Notes: generated from the letters alone by a model not told the origin. A stretch of 64,000 nt of DNA from Haladaptatus paucihalophilus DX253 (GCF_000376445.1 NZ_AQXI01000001.1:1458962-1522961), one strand, 5' to 3'; counted from the stretch's first letter, positions 1-8,576 are shown. Made by a program: numbers and translations.

Positions 1-43
1 CACCCGCTCCGTCCGAACTCCCTCGATTCGCTGTTCTCGGTCA

Positions 44-1084
44 TCATAACTCGCTATCGGGTTTTACCACCACTTTACCAAAGCCTTCCCGGTTTTCGAG
101 CATCTCGTGGGCGCGGGCCGTCTCGCTCATCGGGAGGACCTCCCGAATCGCGGGTTCGAAGGTGCCGTCCCAGACGAGTTCCATCACGTCGTCCGCCTCG
201 CCGAGGCTGGCCATCGTCGAACCGATGACCGAGAGCTGGTTCCAGAAGATTCGGTTGATGTCGGTTTCCGGTTGGCCCCCGGTGGTCGCACCACAGGTGA
301 CGATTCGTCCGCCCTTGGCGAGACTCTTGAGCGAATCCTGCCACGTGGCCTTGCCGATGTGGTCCACGACGACATCGACGCCGCGTCCGCCGGTCAGCTC
401 GCGGATTTGCGAGGCGAAATCCTCTGCCTCGTAGTCGATAACGTGGTCGGCACCGAGTTCGCGGGCGTGTTCGAGTTTCGCCTCGCTGCTCCCCGTGGCG
501 TACACCGTCGCCCCGGCGTAGTCGGCGATCTGAACCGCCGCGTGGCCGACGCCGCCGGACGCGCCGAGGACGAGAACGTGTTCGCCCGACGTGACGTCGG
601 CGCGCGTGATGAGCATCCGCCACGCGGTCTGGAAGACGAGCGGGGCCGCCGCGGCCGTCTCCCACGAGACGCCCTCGGGAACCGAAAGCAGATTGTCCTC
701 GGGGACGGCGGCGAGTTCGCTGTGAACGCCGCGGACGTGCTCGCCGATGATGTGGTAGTTGACGCACATCGAGTGCTCGCCGTGGCGGCAGAACTCGCAC
801 TTCCCGCAACTGACGCCCGCCGAGAGCGCAACGCGGTCGCCGGGTTCGAAGCGCGTCACGTCTTCGCCGACGTCCACGACCTCGCCCGCCCCGTCGCTGC
901 CGGGGATGTGCGGCATGTCGAGGGTGATTCCGGGCAGTCCGCGGCGCGTCCACACGTCCAAGTGGTTCAGCGCGCCCGCCTTCACGTCGACGAGAACCTC
1001 GTCGCGTTCCGGTTCCGGGTCGGGGAAATCGCCGTATTCGATGACTTCGGTTCCGCCGTGTTCCGTGAACTGGACGGCCTTCAT
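44..1084 (-). CDS. Zinc-binding dehydrogenase (quinone oxidoreductase/alcohol dehydrogenase, MDR family)
   Basis: A 346-residue medium-chain dehydrogenase/reductase, predicted to be a cytoplasmic NAD(P)-dependent oxidoreductase. Residues 1-150 form the GroES-like domain. Four cysteines at 93, 96, 99 and 107 match the structural zinc site. The usual catalytic Cys near residue 40 is replaced by an N-H-x-D motif, as in a subset of this family, so the catalytic metal site may be altered. The nucleotide-binding loop GASGGVG lies at 174-180. The start at MKAVQF is the normal family N-terminus; the open frame extends upstream only as low-complexity sequence. It diverges from the MoaB gene across about 87 bases. 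The substrate cannot be told from sequence. Confidence 0.88.
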   Translation of the reverse strand: MKAVQFTEHGGTEVIEYGDFPDPEPERDEVLVDVKAGALNHLDVWTRRGLPGITLDMPHIPGSDGAGEVVDVGEDVTRFEPGDRVALSAGVSCGKCEFCRHGEHSMCVNYHIIGEHVRGVHSELAAVPEDNLLSVPEGVSWETAAAAPLVFQTAWRMLITRADVTSGEHVLVLGASGGVGHAAVQIADYAGATVYATGSSEAKLEHARELGADHVIDYEAEDFASQIRELTGGRGVDVVVDHIGKATWQDSLKSLAKGGRIVTCGATTGGQPETDINRIFWNQLSVIGSTMASLGEADDVMELVWDGTFEPAIREVLPMSETARAHEMLENREGFGKVVVKPDSEL

Positions 1085-1171
1085 GCTTGCACCGTCGGCG
1101 GCGAAGACCAAAACTGTGTGCAAATCGGGGGTTCGTGTGGACTTTTGGGGTGGCCCGCCCAAGAGTCGGAC

Positions 1172-1825
1172 ATGACTAATCACGACGATAACGGCGGAGA
1201 CCACAGCGACGGCCACGATGACACTGGACACGACGAGGGCGAACACGGCCACCACGACCACGAAGACGGTCACGACGGCCACAGCGACGATGAACACGGC
1301 CACCACAACCACGCGCACAACCACGACCACGACCATCACAGCCACGACGTGAGCGAACTCGGCTTCGCGGTCGTCACCGTCTCCTCGTCGCGGTCCGTGG
1401 ACGACGACCCGGCGGGCAACGCCATCGCGGAACTCGTCGAGGATGCGGGACACGACGTCGTGACGCGGGAACTCGTCGCCGACGATCACGACGGGGTGCA
1501 GAAGACGGTGCACAACATCGTCGGGCGCGACGACGTGGGCGTCGTCGTCACGACCGGCGGCACCGGAGTCACGCCGGACGACGTGACGGTAGAGGCCGTT
1601 CGCCCGCTGCTCGAGAAGGAGCTACCCGGTTTCGGCGAACTGTTCCGGCGGCTCTCCTACGACGACATCGGGACGAAGATCGTCGGGACGCGAGCGACCG
1701 CGGGCGTCGCGAACGGCGTCGTGGTCTGTTGTCTCCCCGGGAGCGAGAACGCGGTTCGACTCGGCCTGTCCGAAATCATTCTCGAAGAGGCGGGCCACCT
1801 CGCCGGTCTCGCGCGCCGCGAGTGA
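1172..1825 (+). CDS. moaB: MoaB/MogA-family molybdenum cofactor protein with histidine-rich N-terminal extension
   Basis: A 217-residue protein. From about residue 60 it matches the MogA/MoaB fold, which adenylylates molybdopterin before molybdate insertion: it has the TTGGTGVTPDD substrate-binding motif, and LPGSENAV near the C-terminus fits the family LPGSPxAV motif. Residues 4-58 form a separate extension with 20 histidines among Asp/Glu/Gly, a likely metal-binding (Ni, Zn or Cu) or metal-storage tail. Start is the ATG directly before this tract. The gene ends three bases from the convergent TrmB gene. Whether the His tail affects cofactor synthesis or is a passive metal buffer is not known from sequence. 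Confidence 0.9.
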   Translation: MTNHDDNGGDHSDGHDDTGHDEGEHGHHDHEDGHDGHSDDEHGHHNHAHNHDHDHHSHDVSELGFAVVTVSSSRSVDDDPAGNAIAELVEDAGHDVVTRELVADDHDGVQKTVHNIVGRDDVGVVVTTGGTGVTPDDVTVEAVRPLLEKELPGFGELFRRLSYDDIGTKIVGTRATAGVANGVVVCCLPGSENAVRLGLSEIILEEAGHLAGLARRE

Positions 1826-1827
1826 TA

Positions 1828-2634
1828 TCAAAAGTGGAGCGGTTCCGCCGTCTCCCACCGCGAGGAGAACTGGCTGTTGACGTTCGCCGCGAACTCGGGG
1901 TCTTTGAGGTCTATCATGGCGAACGCCTCGCCGGGTGAGAGGGGATTCGCAACCTCGATGCACACCTCGATGTCGTCGATGAGGTTGAACGTGCCGTCGA
2001 TTTCCGGCGTCGTCCGAACCGAAAACTGCGGATGGTCGGAGAGGGTCGATGCGTATCGCTGTCCGACGCTCTCGGGGAGCGTGCTGACGAGTTCCGGCGA
2101 CATGAGGACGGACACGTCCACCCCGCGATCCAACGCGCGTTCGAGGTGCTCGGTAACGGTATCGCCGATATTTCCGATATCGAACGTCGGCGAGACGCGC
2201 CCGGCGACCATGTCGATGCGACGCTCCGCGGCGTCCAACCGCTCGATGAGCAGTTCGAGCGAGTCGTCCGCGCCGACCGCCGCCGTCCAGAACCCCTCCT
2301 CGATGGGTGGCTCAACGGCGTCCAGTTCGGTGCTCAACTCGTCGACGATATCTTCGTACTGGTTCGCCTTGGCGTTCAGTTCGTCCAGCTTGTCGTCCAG
2401 CAGTCGGTCGAGTGCGGTGCTGGGTTCGACCGCGACGTACTTCTTCGGACGGCTCGCGCTCTGACTCCGGACGAGATTGTGCGTCTCCAAACTGTTGAGA
2501 ACGTCGTAAATCCGCCCCATCGGAACGTCGCTCACACGGGAGAGGTCCTTCGCCGTCGTCGGGCCGGTGTTCAACAGCGCCCGGTACGCGCGAGCTTCGT
2601 ATTCGGAGAGACCCAAATCGCGGAGATTTGCCAT
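1828..2634 (-). CDS. TrmB-family transcriptional regulator
   Basis: A 268-residue regulator. The N-terminal winged helix (about residues 1-75) starts with LGLSEYEARAYRALL, the typical TrmB opening, followed by a short coiled linker and a C-terminal TrmB effector domain that in characterised relatives binds sugars or other small ligands. An in-frame ATG lies 12 bases upstream, but a TATA-like box at 2658-2665 is centred 27 bases before the ATG at 2634, so a leaderless start at MANLRDLG is preferred. Target genes are not evident: the neighbours are a convergent moaB and an upstream DUF255 gene on the same strand. Confidence 0.88.
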   Translation of the reverse strand: MANLRDLGLSEYEARAYRALLNTGPTTAKDLSRVSDVPMGRIYDVLNSLETHNLVRSQSASRPKKYVAVEPSTALDRLLDDKLDELNAKANQYEDIVDELSTELDAVEPPIEEGFWTAAVGADDSLELLIERLDAAERRIDMVAGRVSPTFDIGNIGDTVTEHLERALDRGVDVSVLMSPELVSTLPESVGQRYASTLSDHPQFSVRTTPEIDGTFNLIDDIEVCIEVANPLSPGEAFAMIDLKDPEFAANVNSQFSSRWETAEPLHF

Positions 2635-2657
2635 ATCTGGTGACATTAGGGCGACAG

Positions 2658-2665
2658 TATAAAAA
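2658..2665 (-). promoter_or_regulatory. TATA-like box of the TrmB-family gene
   Basis: On the minus strand the sequence reads TTTTTATA, centred 27 bases before the ATG at 2634. This is the spacing expected for a leaderless haloarchaeal transcript and supports the shorter TrmB start. Confidence 0.6.
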
Positions 2666-2723
2666 CGCTACGTGCGTTTTCCGGACGTTCGACCGAATGC
2701 CCGCTTATTTTCTCACGATCAGT

Positions 2724-4364
2724 TCAGAAGAAACTCGCCGCAAGTTCACTCAACTCCGCGGGCGACGTCGCCGCGTCCGAGACCGTTTCGCCATCGACGA
2801 GGCGGGCGGTGCCCCGCTCGTACTCGCCGTCGGGGGCGAGCACGACCACCTTCTCGTGGTCGGCGAGACGAAGCGCGGCGCGATGCAGGTTCGAACCCGG
2901 TTCGGTGGCGACGACGACTCGCAGGGGCGGACGACACAGCCGAGACGCGGCGGTTGCGTAGCCAGCCACCTGCACGCCGATTCTGTCCGCCGCACCGGCG
3001 AACGCGCCGATGGCGTCCCGTGCCGCGTCTTCGTACGCTTCCTCGCCCGTCAGCATGGCCAAATCGACCAGCGCGTCCGCGATTGCGGCGTTGTCGTCCA
3101 CGGGGCGGAGCGACCGGTCGAGCAGGCCCGGTCCCTCCTCCGGCCCGTCGATGAACGCGCCGTCGTCCGTCTGTAGCGTGTCGATGGCGTGGTCGGCGAC
3201 GGAGCGGGCAATGTCGAGATAGCCCTCCTCATCCCCGAGCACTTGCGCGGCGGTGACGAACGCTCGAATCACGGTGGCTTGGTCGGCGAGCAGGCCCCGC
3301 TCGCCCTCCTCGTCGCCGTCGCGGTAGTGGACGACCGCGCCGTCCTCGACGTACGATGCGAGGAAATCGAGGGTCCGCTCGGCGTAGCGGCGGGCGTGTT
3401 CGTCGTCCGTATAGGCGGTGTAGGTGAGCAGGGCGTCGGCGGCGAGCGCGTTCCGGTCGGCGAAGGCCGTGAAATCGACCGCCGGGGCTTCCCGGCTCTC
3501 GCGGTCGCTCACGTCGCCCTCGTAGTAGCCGTCGCCGGGTCGCTGGCTGCCGCCGAAGGCGTCGCCCTCCCAGAGCGTCGTCGTCAGGTACTCGACGGTC
3601 TTCGCGGCGGGGTCGCGGTAGCGTTCCTCGCCCGTGTACAGGTAGGCGTTCGCGTAGGCGCGCAACAGCGCGGCGTTCACGTCGAGCATCTTCTCGCGGT
3701 GAACGTCGTTCCACTCGCGGGTTCCGGCGTATCGGAAGAAGCCGCCCTCGTAGTCGTCGTAGAGGTTCGCCGTGATGGGCGAGAGCGTGGCGAGCGCTCG
3801 CTTCCGGTCCCGTTTCAGCGCGAACTCGACGGTCCGGGGAAGCGGAAACTTCGCGTCGTCTCCCCAACCGCCGTTGGTCGGGTCGAACCGGTCTTCCACC
3901 TGACCGACCAGCAGGCGCTCGATTTCGTCCGTGACCTCGCCCGCTGGGGGGTTCTGGTCGCGGACGGTTCGCGGGACTTGCGACGCCTCGCGTCCCTTGT
4001 GCTTCCAGAGGTCCCGTACCTGTCCGACGACCTGGCGCATGGTGTTCGCGTCGAGGAATGTCGCGCCGGTCAGGTGTTCGCCTTCGGGCGTGAGGAACAC
4101 CGTCGTCGGGAAGCCGCCCATGTTGTATCGCTCCCTGACGCGCGGCTGACGGTCGATGTCGGCCCGAACCGGAATGAATGAGTCGTTGACGTTCGCCGCC
4201 AGCGTCGGCAGCGCGTAGGTCGTCTCGTCCATCTCGTGGCACCACGAACACCAGCGCGCCGACAGCGAGAGCAGGACGGGTTTGTCTTCCTCCCGCGCCT
4301 CCTCGAACGCCGCGTCACCCCACTCGCGCCACTCGACTTTCGTCCGTTCCGCAGAGTCGTCCAT
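2724..4364 (-). CDS. DUF255 / thioredoxin-domain protein (YyaL/SPATA20-like)
   Basis: A 546-residue protein. Residues 1-150 are a thioredoxin-like (DUF255) domain with a C-S-W-C redox motif at 39-42 in the context ARWCSWCHEMD. The remainder is an all-alpha region resembling the six-hairpin glycosidase-like toroid of the YyaL/SPATA20 family. The family is widespread and its reaction is not settled; a cytoplasmic thiol-redox or sugar-related role is suggested by the domains. It is shorter than bacterial YyaL (roughly 650-700 residues). The start at MDDSAERT is chosen because upstream in-frame sequence is Arg/Ser-rich and unlike protein. It faces a long hairpin-rich intergenic region. Confidence 0.85.
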   Translation of the reverse strand: MDDSAERTKVEWREWGDAAFEEAREEDKPVLLSLSARWCSWCHEMDETTYALPTLAANVNDSFIPVRADIDRQPRVRERYNMGGFPTTVFLTPEGEHLTGATFLDANTMRQVVGQVRDLWKHKGREASQVPRTVRDQNPPAGEVTDEIERLLVGQVEDRFDPTNGGWGDDAKFPLPRTVEFALKRDRKRALATLSPITANLYDDYEGGFFRYAGTREWNDVHREKMLDVNAALLRAYANAYLYTGEERYRDPAAKTVEYLTTTLWEGDAFGGSQRPGDGYYEGDVSDRESREAPAVDFTAFADRNALAADALLTYTAYTDDEHARRYAERTLDFLASYVEDGAVVHYRDGDEEGERGLLADQATVIRAFVTAAQVLGDEEGYLDIARSVADHAIDTLQTDDGAFIDGPEEGPGLLDRSLRPVDDNAAIADALVDLAMLTGEEAYEDAARDAIGAFAGAADRIGVQVAGYATAASRLCRPPLRVVVATEPGSNLHRAALRLADHEKVVVLAPDGEYERGTARLVDGETVSDAATSPAELSELAASFF

Positions 4365-4469
4365 GGCGAGGCTTGGCGTCGAACGACGGAAGTGGTTTCG
4401 GAATCGGCATGCCGACGGAAGGGGACAAACTGCCGCAAATCGATAGCCGTCCGGCCAACGGGACGCGCG

Positions 4470-4508
4470 GTGGTCGCGGCGCGTTCGATATGAACGCGCC
4501 GCGACCAC
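4470..4508. repeat. Perfect 17-bp stem-loop
   Basis: Arms at 4470-4486 and 4492-4508 are perfectly complementary over 17 bases, with a 5-base GATAT loop. The stem is very GC-rich, so it would fold stably as RNA from either strand. It lies in the 381-base region between the DUF255 gene (minus) and the frameshifted small gene (plus), about 106 bases upstream of the DUF255 start. Confidence 0.8.
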
Positions 4509-4534
4509 GCCCGGGGAAGGAACGGGGGCGCCGA

Positions 4535-4568
4535 GGATGGGCGGCCGTGCGGTTCCGGCCGCCCATCC
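4535..4568. repeat. Perfect 12-bp stem-loop next to the 17-bp hairpin
   Basis: Arms at 4535-4546 and 4557-4568 are perfectly complementary over 12 bases with a 10-base loop. It starts 27 bases after the previous hairpin. Neither is followed by a T-run on the plus strand, so simple termination is not obvious. The rest of 4365-4745 shows no convincing gene. Confidence 0.75.
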
Positions 4569-4745
4569 ACATGCGGTGCGGTCGTGGACCCTAGCAATCG
4601 TGGTGAAAACCGGTCGTCGTGTCGAAACCCTCGGCGGCGAACGGTCGAAAATGAACGATTTTCGGGATTCCACCGAGAAGACGAACAGCACGGATTCTCC
4701 GTTCGTGGGCAAAAACATGTAGAAACACGACATGTCGTTTCGAAT

Positions 4746-4924
4746 ATGAGTCCGAAAGCGAAACACCTGCTCGGCGCGTGCCTTCTCGTCGTCGGTGCCC
4801 TCCTCGTTCTCTCTCTGCACGTGTACCCGTTCCACTACGGTTTTACAGAAAGCGGCGTTCTCGCGGGACTGCTCTCGTCTGCCTCGCGCTGGTCGAAATC
4901 GTCCTCGACAACGCGTCGATCTGA
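4746..4924 (+). pseudogene. Small two-helix membrane protein gene with a -1 frameshift
   Basis: The ATG at 4746 opens a frame starting MSPKAKHLLGACLL with one clear membrane helix followed by HVYPFHYGF. After about 42 codons the frame becomes Arg/Ser-rich and runs antisense through the creatininase gene. Reading one base differently near 4869 (as though one G were missing in the GCGGGACT context) continues as a second helix, TALVCLALVEIVLDNASI, and stops at TGA 4922-4924. The restored product would be about 59 residues with two membrane helices. Either the gene is broken or there is a sequencing error. Function unknown. Confidence 0.6.
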
Positions 4925-4955
4925 GTTTCGAGGCGCCGACCACCGAGCGGTACGC

Positions 4956-5714
4956 TCAGATAGCCTCGCGCTCCGCGTCGATTCGCTCCGCGTACGCCGA
5001 CGCGACGGTATCGAGAATCTCCTCACCGGCCTCCGTAGTCCCTTCGCGCGGGTCGCCGAGGACGCCGTTCTCGGTGATGGACTGAAACCCCTCGCTCAGC
5101 AACCGAGAGACGGAAATCTCCTCCTCGTGGCCGACTTCGAGTTCGTCGGTTCGGACCAGCCCCTCGTCTATCGCCAGTACCATCGCCGTCTCCGCGGCCC
5201 CCGCGTGAATCACGTCCTCTTGGTACTCCACGCCGCCCTTTCGGAGGCCCTCGTTCTGGAGTTCCATGAGGTCCGCGAGGTCAGCGAGCGCGATGACGTT
5301 CGCGTCGATGTCGCGGGCGACCTCCGGAGCGACGGTGTTGACGGGTGCGAAGTTGCCGCCGTGAGTCGGAACGAGGACGATGTGTTCGAAGCCGTGTTCG
5401 TCCAACGACTTGCAGTACGCGCGAATCAAGTCCATGAGCACCGCCGCGGGAATCGTTATCGTTCCTGGGAACTCCATGTGATGCCCCGAACAGCCGGGAC
5501 GAACAGTCGGTGCGGCCAGCGCGTCGCCGAGTTTCTCCGCGATTCGTTTCGCCAGTTCGTCGCCCGCCAGCGTGTCCATTATCAGCGGGAGATGCGGACC
5601 GTGTTGTTCGACCGACCCGACCGCTACGATAACGGTCCGTCTTCCATCGTCGAGGGCGGCTTCGACTTCCGGCCAGCTGTGCTCCGCGAGTTCGGTGTTC
5701 GAATTCGTCGTCAT
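4956..5714 (-). CDS. Creatininase-family amidohydrolase
   Basis: A 252-residue protein of the creatininase/creatinine amidohydrolase superfamily, metal-dependent cyclic amide hydrolases. The signature GSVEQHGPHLPL at 33-44 supplies metal ligands (E36 and H38), with D47 shortly after, and THGGN in the middle supplies another His. In archaea this superfamily includes enzymes of F420/riboflavin metabolism (2-amino-5-formylamino pyrimidine deformylase, ArfB-like) as well as genuine creatininases, so the substrate is open. Start at MTTNSNTE is preferred; an in-frame ATG 27 bases upstream gives a non-conserved tail. Confidence 0.85.
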   Translation of the reverse strand: MTTNSNTELAEHSWPEVEAALDDGRRTVIVAVGSVEQHGPHLPLIMDTLAGDELAKRIAEKLGDALAAPTVRPGCSGHHMEFPGTITIPAAVLMDLIRAYCKSLDEHGFEHIVLVPTHGGNFAPVNTVAPEVARDIDANVIALADLADLMELQNEGLRKGGVEYQEDVIHAGAAETAMVLAIDEGLVRTDELEVGHEEEISVSRLLSEGFQSITENGVLGDPREGTTEAGEEILDTVASAYAERIDAEREAI

Positions 5715-5810
5715 GTCTGTTACGGTGTGTGAGTGTCGCAATCGAACGGGCAGAAATCACCCGGTAGCTGTGAAGATGAACCGAAAAAGAATCGACGTTC
5801 GCGTCGGCGC

Positions 5811-6329
5811 TCAGTCGTGAATCTCGACGGATTCGAGAACCACGTCGTCGAGCGGTTTGTCCTGCGGGTTCGTATCAACGTTGCCGATCTCTTCGACGAC
5901 GTCCATGCCGTCGATGACCTCGCCGAACACGGCGTGGCGGTTGTCGAGGTGCGGTTGAGCGTCGAGCGTGATGAAGAACTGCGAACCGTTGGTGTTCGGG
6001 CCGGAGTTCGCCATCGAGAGGATGCCCGGACCGTCGTGGGAGAGTTCGGGGTGGAACTCGTCGTCGAACTGGTAGCCGGGACCGCCGCGGCCGGTTCCGG
6101 TCGGGTCGCCGCCCTGAATCATGAAGCCGTCGATGACGCGGTGGAAGAGTACGTCGTCGTAGAGCGGTTGGTCGGTCATTCGGTCGCCCGACTGCGGGTC
6201 CGTCCATTCGCGCTCGCCGGTCGCCAGACCGACGAAGTTTCCGACGGTTCGGGGTGCGCGTTCGTCGAACAGTCGAACCTCGATGTCGCCGTGATTCGTG
6301 TGAAGCGTGGCCGTTAGGTCGTCTGCCAT
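5811..6329 (-). CDS. Peptidyl-prolyl cis-trans isomerase, cyclophilin type
   Basis: A 172-residue cytoplasmic cyclophilin that catalyses cis-trans isomerisation of Xaa-Pro bonds. The core motifs [14 protein letters not shown] and GSQFFITL are intact, with the catalytic Arg in FHR and the NG-S-QFF strand. The N-terminal beta strand [12 protein letters not shown] and the segment with [12 protein letters not shown] are standard. No signal peptide is seen. Start at MADDLTAT fits the family; an ATG seven codons upstream is unlikely. It is followed on the same strand by the creatininase gene about 96 bases downstream. Confidence 0.95.
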   Translation of the reverse strand: MADDLTATLHTNHGDIEVRLFDERAPRTVGNFVGLATGEREWTDPQSGDRMTDQPLYDDVLFHRVIDGFMIQGGDPTGTGRGGPGYQFDDEFHPELSHDGPGILSMANSGPNTNGSQFFITLDAQPHLDNRHAVFGEVIDGMDVVEEIGNVDTNPQDKPLDDVVLESVEIHD

Positions 6330-6368
6330 GTCCGAACGGTCGGCCTCCAAGGAAAAAAGACGTTCTAT

Positions 6369-6629
6369 CTATCGACCGGCCGTCGTGTACAGCAGGGGCG
6401 CGATGACCAGCAACACGACGCCGAGATAGGCGTACGTGGCCGGTGCCCCCATCGACACGATGAGGAGGAACAGAATGCCGAACAGAATCGAGTTCAGCGA
6501 GAGTACTTTCCGTGACTTCAGCGGAATCGAAGCCACGAGCGAAACCGCGAACAGCGCGAAAATCGCGTCTCCGACGTTGATTTTGAGAAGGAAGTCGTCG
6601 ACGAGCGGTAATGGGACGAACTCGAACAT
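6369..6629 (-). CDS. Small membrane protein, function unknown
   Basis: An 86-residue hydrophobic protein. Two to three membrane helices are apparent: around residues 18-36, 47-62 and 65-80, separated by a basic KSRK segment near residue 39. It has no recognised catalytic motif. It sits about 40 bases upstream of the cyclophilin gene on the same strand and may be co-transcribed. I do not recognise a named family. Confidence 0.7.
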   Translation of the reverse strand: MFEFVPLPLVDDFLLKINVGDAIFALFAVSLVASIPLKSRKVLSLNSILFGILFLLIVSMGAPATYAYLGVVLLVIAPLLYTTAGR

Positions 6630-6670
6630 TCCTGTCCGAAAGTCGGTGTGAGTTCTCCTTTAAACTTCCG

Positions 6671-6883
6671 CTATGCCCCGCTCGAACCGGTCAACTCCAG
6701 CGGTCTGATCCAGACGTACCAGATTACGACGGCGGCCGAGAGATAACCGGTGTAGAAGATCACGGACCCGAGTAGACCGTATCCGCTCTGGGTCAGGACG
6801 TATTTCAGCATGCCCGGCACGATGACGCCGAGCGCCATCGCCAGGCCGAACCGAACCTTCTTCGCGGCGTTCCCTGTGCTCAT
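6671..6883 (-). CDS. Small membrane protein, function unknown
   Basis: A 70-residue protein starting MSTGNAAKKV, with two predicted membrane helices (about residues 14-32 and 38-58) and a short acidic-free tail. An in-frame ATG 12 codons further upstream gives a polar leader that is less likely. It lies about 40 bases upstream of the 86-residue membrane protein on the same strand, suggesting a small membrane-protein operon with the cyclophilin gene. No family assigned. Confidence 0.65.
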   Translation of the reverse strand: MSTGNAAKKVRFGLAMALGVIVPGMLKYVLTQSGYGLLGSVIFYTGYLSAAVVIWYVWIRPLELTGSSGA

Positions 6884-7001
6884 ACCACCGGCTTCGTACT
6901 CCACTTGCGTGAATCGCACGGTTTTGCCCGCCGAGAGGTAAGCGACTGCACACGAGTCACTTGTCGATGTCGTCCGGGAGATGGACTGAAAGAGGAACGG
7001 T

Positions 7002-8321
7002 TTACCGCGCTCGCACCGTCACCTCGACCGGATTTGCCGGGTGCAAGGTGACGAGCGGAACGAGGTCCAACGGCGCGGTGGAAACGAGGTCGAACTCGAA
7101 TCGCGTGCCGAGCGTCGCCAGCACGAGTTTCGCCTCGCGCATGGCGAAGCCGTCGCCGATACACTTGCGCGGGCCGCCGCCGAACGGGAAGTAAGCGAAC
7201 GGCGGGAGGTCGCGGCGGAACTCGTCCGTCCAACGCTCGGGGCGGAATTCCCACGAGTCGGAGAAAAACCGCTCGTCGTGGTGGACGACCCACTGCGGCG
7301 TGGAGACGATGGTGTCCGCCGGGACGTGGAATCCGGCGAGTTCGTCCGCCGCTGCCGCCTGCCGATAGACGACGTAGGCGGGCGGATACAGTCGCATCGT
7401 CTCCGTCACGATGTTGTCGAGGTAATCGAGGTCCGCGAGGTCGGCGACCGTCGGCGTCCCCTCCACCACCGAATCGAGTTCGTCGTGAAATCGCTCCGCG
7501 ACCTCGGGGTGTTTCGAGAGCAGATACCACGCGTACGTGAGCGTCAAGGCCGTCGTGTCGTGGCCAGCGAGCAACATCGTCATCATCTCGTTGCGGACGC
7601 TCTCGTCGGAGAGCGCTCCATCGTCGCGTCGGTCGAGCAACACGCCGAGCAGGTCGTCCTCGTCGCCGGTGTACTCGTGTTGCCGTCGGATTTCTCGAAG
7701 GATTCGGTCCAATCTATCAACGGCGCGGCGATACCGCACGTTTCGCGGCGTCGGTATCTCCTCGGGGACGAATCCCTGCGGACCGGGTTGGAAGCGCTCG
7801 CCGACTTCCATCAGGGCTTCCCGAATCGCGCGTTCCATCCCGTCGATTCGAGCGCCGAGCAGGCTCTCGACGACGATTCTGAGGGTGAGTTCCGACATCT
7901 CGGCGTGGATGTCGGTGTGCTCACCGTCGGAAAACGAGTCGGCCAACTCGGTCGTATCGCGGACGATTATCTCCCCGTACTCGTCCAGTTTCTCGCCGTA
8001 GAAGGACGGTTGCATGGCCTTACGCTGACGCTGCCAGTGGTCGCCGTCGCTGGTCAGCAGACCGTCGCCGAGGAGACCACCGAGTCCCTCGTCGCCGCCC
8101 AGACTCGGCTTGCGGTAGTTCGCGGCGTTCGTCACGAGGACGCGTCGGATGGCCGCCGGGTCGGTCACCTGGTAGACCTCCGTCCCGTACACGTCGATGC
8201 GGGCCACGTCGCCGTACTCGCGTGCGACGCGCTCCATGAACCCCAGCGGGTCGTCCGCGTACTGCAGGCTCGACCCCAGAAACGGTACCCCCTCCGGTCC
8301 CGATGGTACCCGGTTCGCCAT
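7002..8321 (-). CDS. Cytochrome P450
   Basis: A 439-residue soluble P450 monooxygenase. The heme-binding loop FPFGGGPRKCIG places the thiolate Cys at about residue 387. The I-helix oxygen-activation motif AGHDTT and the K-helix ETMR (ExxR) are present, followed by a PERW (PERF-like) motif. No membrane anchor is seen, so it should be cytoplasmic and depend on separate ferredoxin-type electron donors, none of which are in the window. The substrate is unknown; haloarchaeal relatives are often placed near carotenoid or lipid genes, but that is not so here. Start MANRVPSG is the usual family opening. Confidence 0.93.
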   Translation of the reverse strand: MANRVPSGPEGVPFLGSSLQYADDPLGFMERVAREYGDVARIDVYGTEVYQVTDPAAIRRVLVTNAANYRKPSLGGDEGLGGLLGDGLLTSDGDHWQRQRKAMQPSFYGEKLDEYGEIIVRDTTELADSFSDGEHTDIHAEMSELTLRIVVESLLGARIDGMERAIREALMEVGERFQPGPQGFVPEEIPTPRNVRYRRAVDRLDRILREIRRQHEYTGDEDDLLGVLLDRRDDGALSDESVRNEMMTMLLAGHDTTALTLTYAWYLLSKHPEVAERFHDELDSVVEGTPTVADLADLDYLDNIVTETMRLYPPAYVVYRQAAAADELAGFHVPADTIVSTPQWVVHHDERFFSDSWEFRPERWTDEFRRDLPPFAYFPFGGGPRKCIGDGFAMREAKLVLATLGTRFEFDLVSTAPLDLVPLVTLHPANPVEVTVRAR

Positions 8322-8576
8322 GGTTGTGATTGGGTCGCACGCGCTAAGAACCTGCGCCCGAACGAGTGGAAGAATTTTTACAAATTCTAGTGGAGAAGTT
8401 CGAACGGCGGGCGGACCTACTGTTGGAGAACGAGACGGTCGGGGACGTGACAGCGCGGCATGAACGGGAGCGGCGGAAGCGGGAACGGTAATTCGACTGA
8501 CGGCGGTTTCTTCCGAGTTTTCGAAGAACGGACCGAGCGCCACAACCGATTTCAGTGACTCTCCCGACGAGAACCC
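8322..8576. other. Intergenic region with possible very short reading frames
   Basis: The first part of the 531-base interval between the P450 gene and the 65-residue membrane protein gene. A TATA-like ATTTTTA lies at 8373-8380. A GTG-initiated 33-codon frame (8390-8491, ending in an Arg/Glu-rich tail) and an ATG-initiated 32-codon frame (8460-8558, Gly/Asn-rich start) overlap in different frames; at most one can be real and neither has recognised homology. Confidence 0.3.

Noticed and set aside
107-1171. Long plus-strand frame in front of the MoaB domain
   Set aside because: It is antisense to the zinc dehydrogenase and its translation is Arg/Asp-rich; only the part from 1172 is MoaB.
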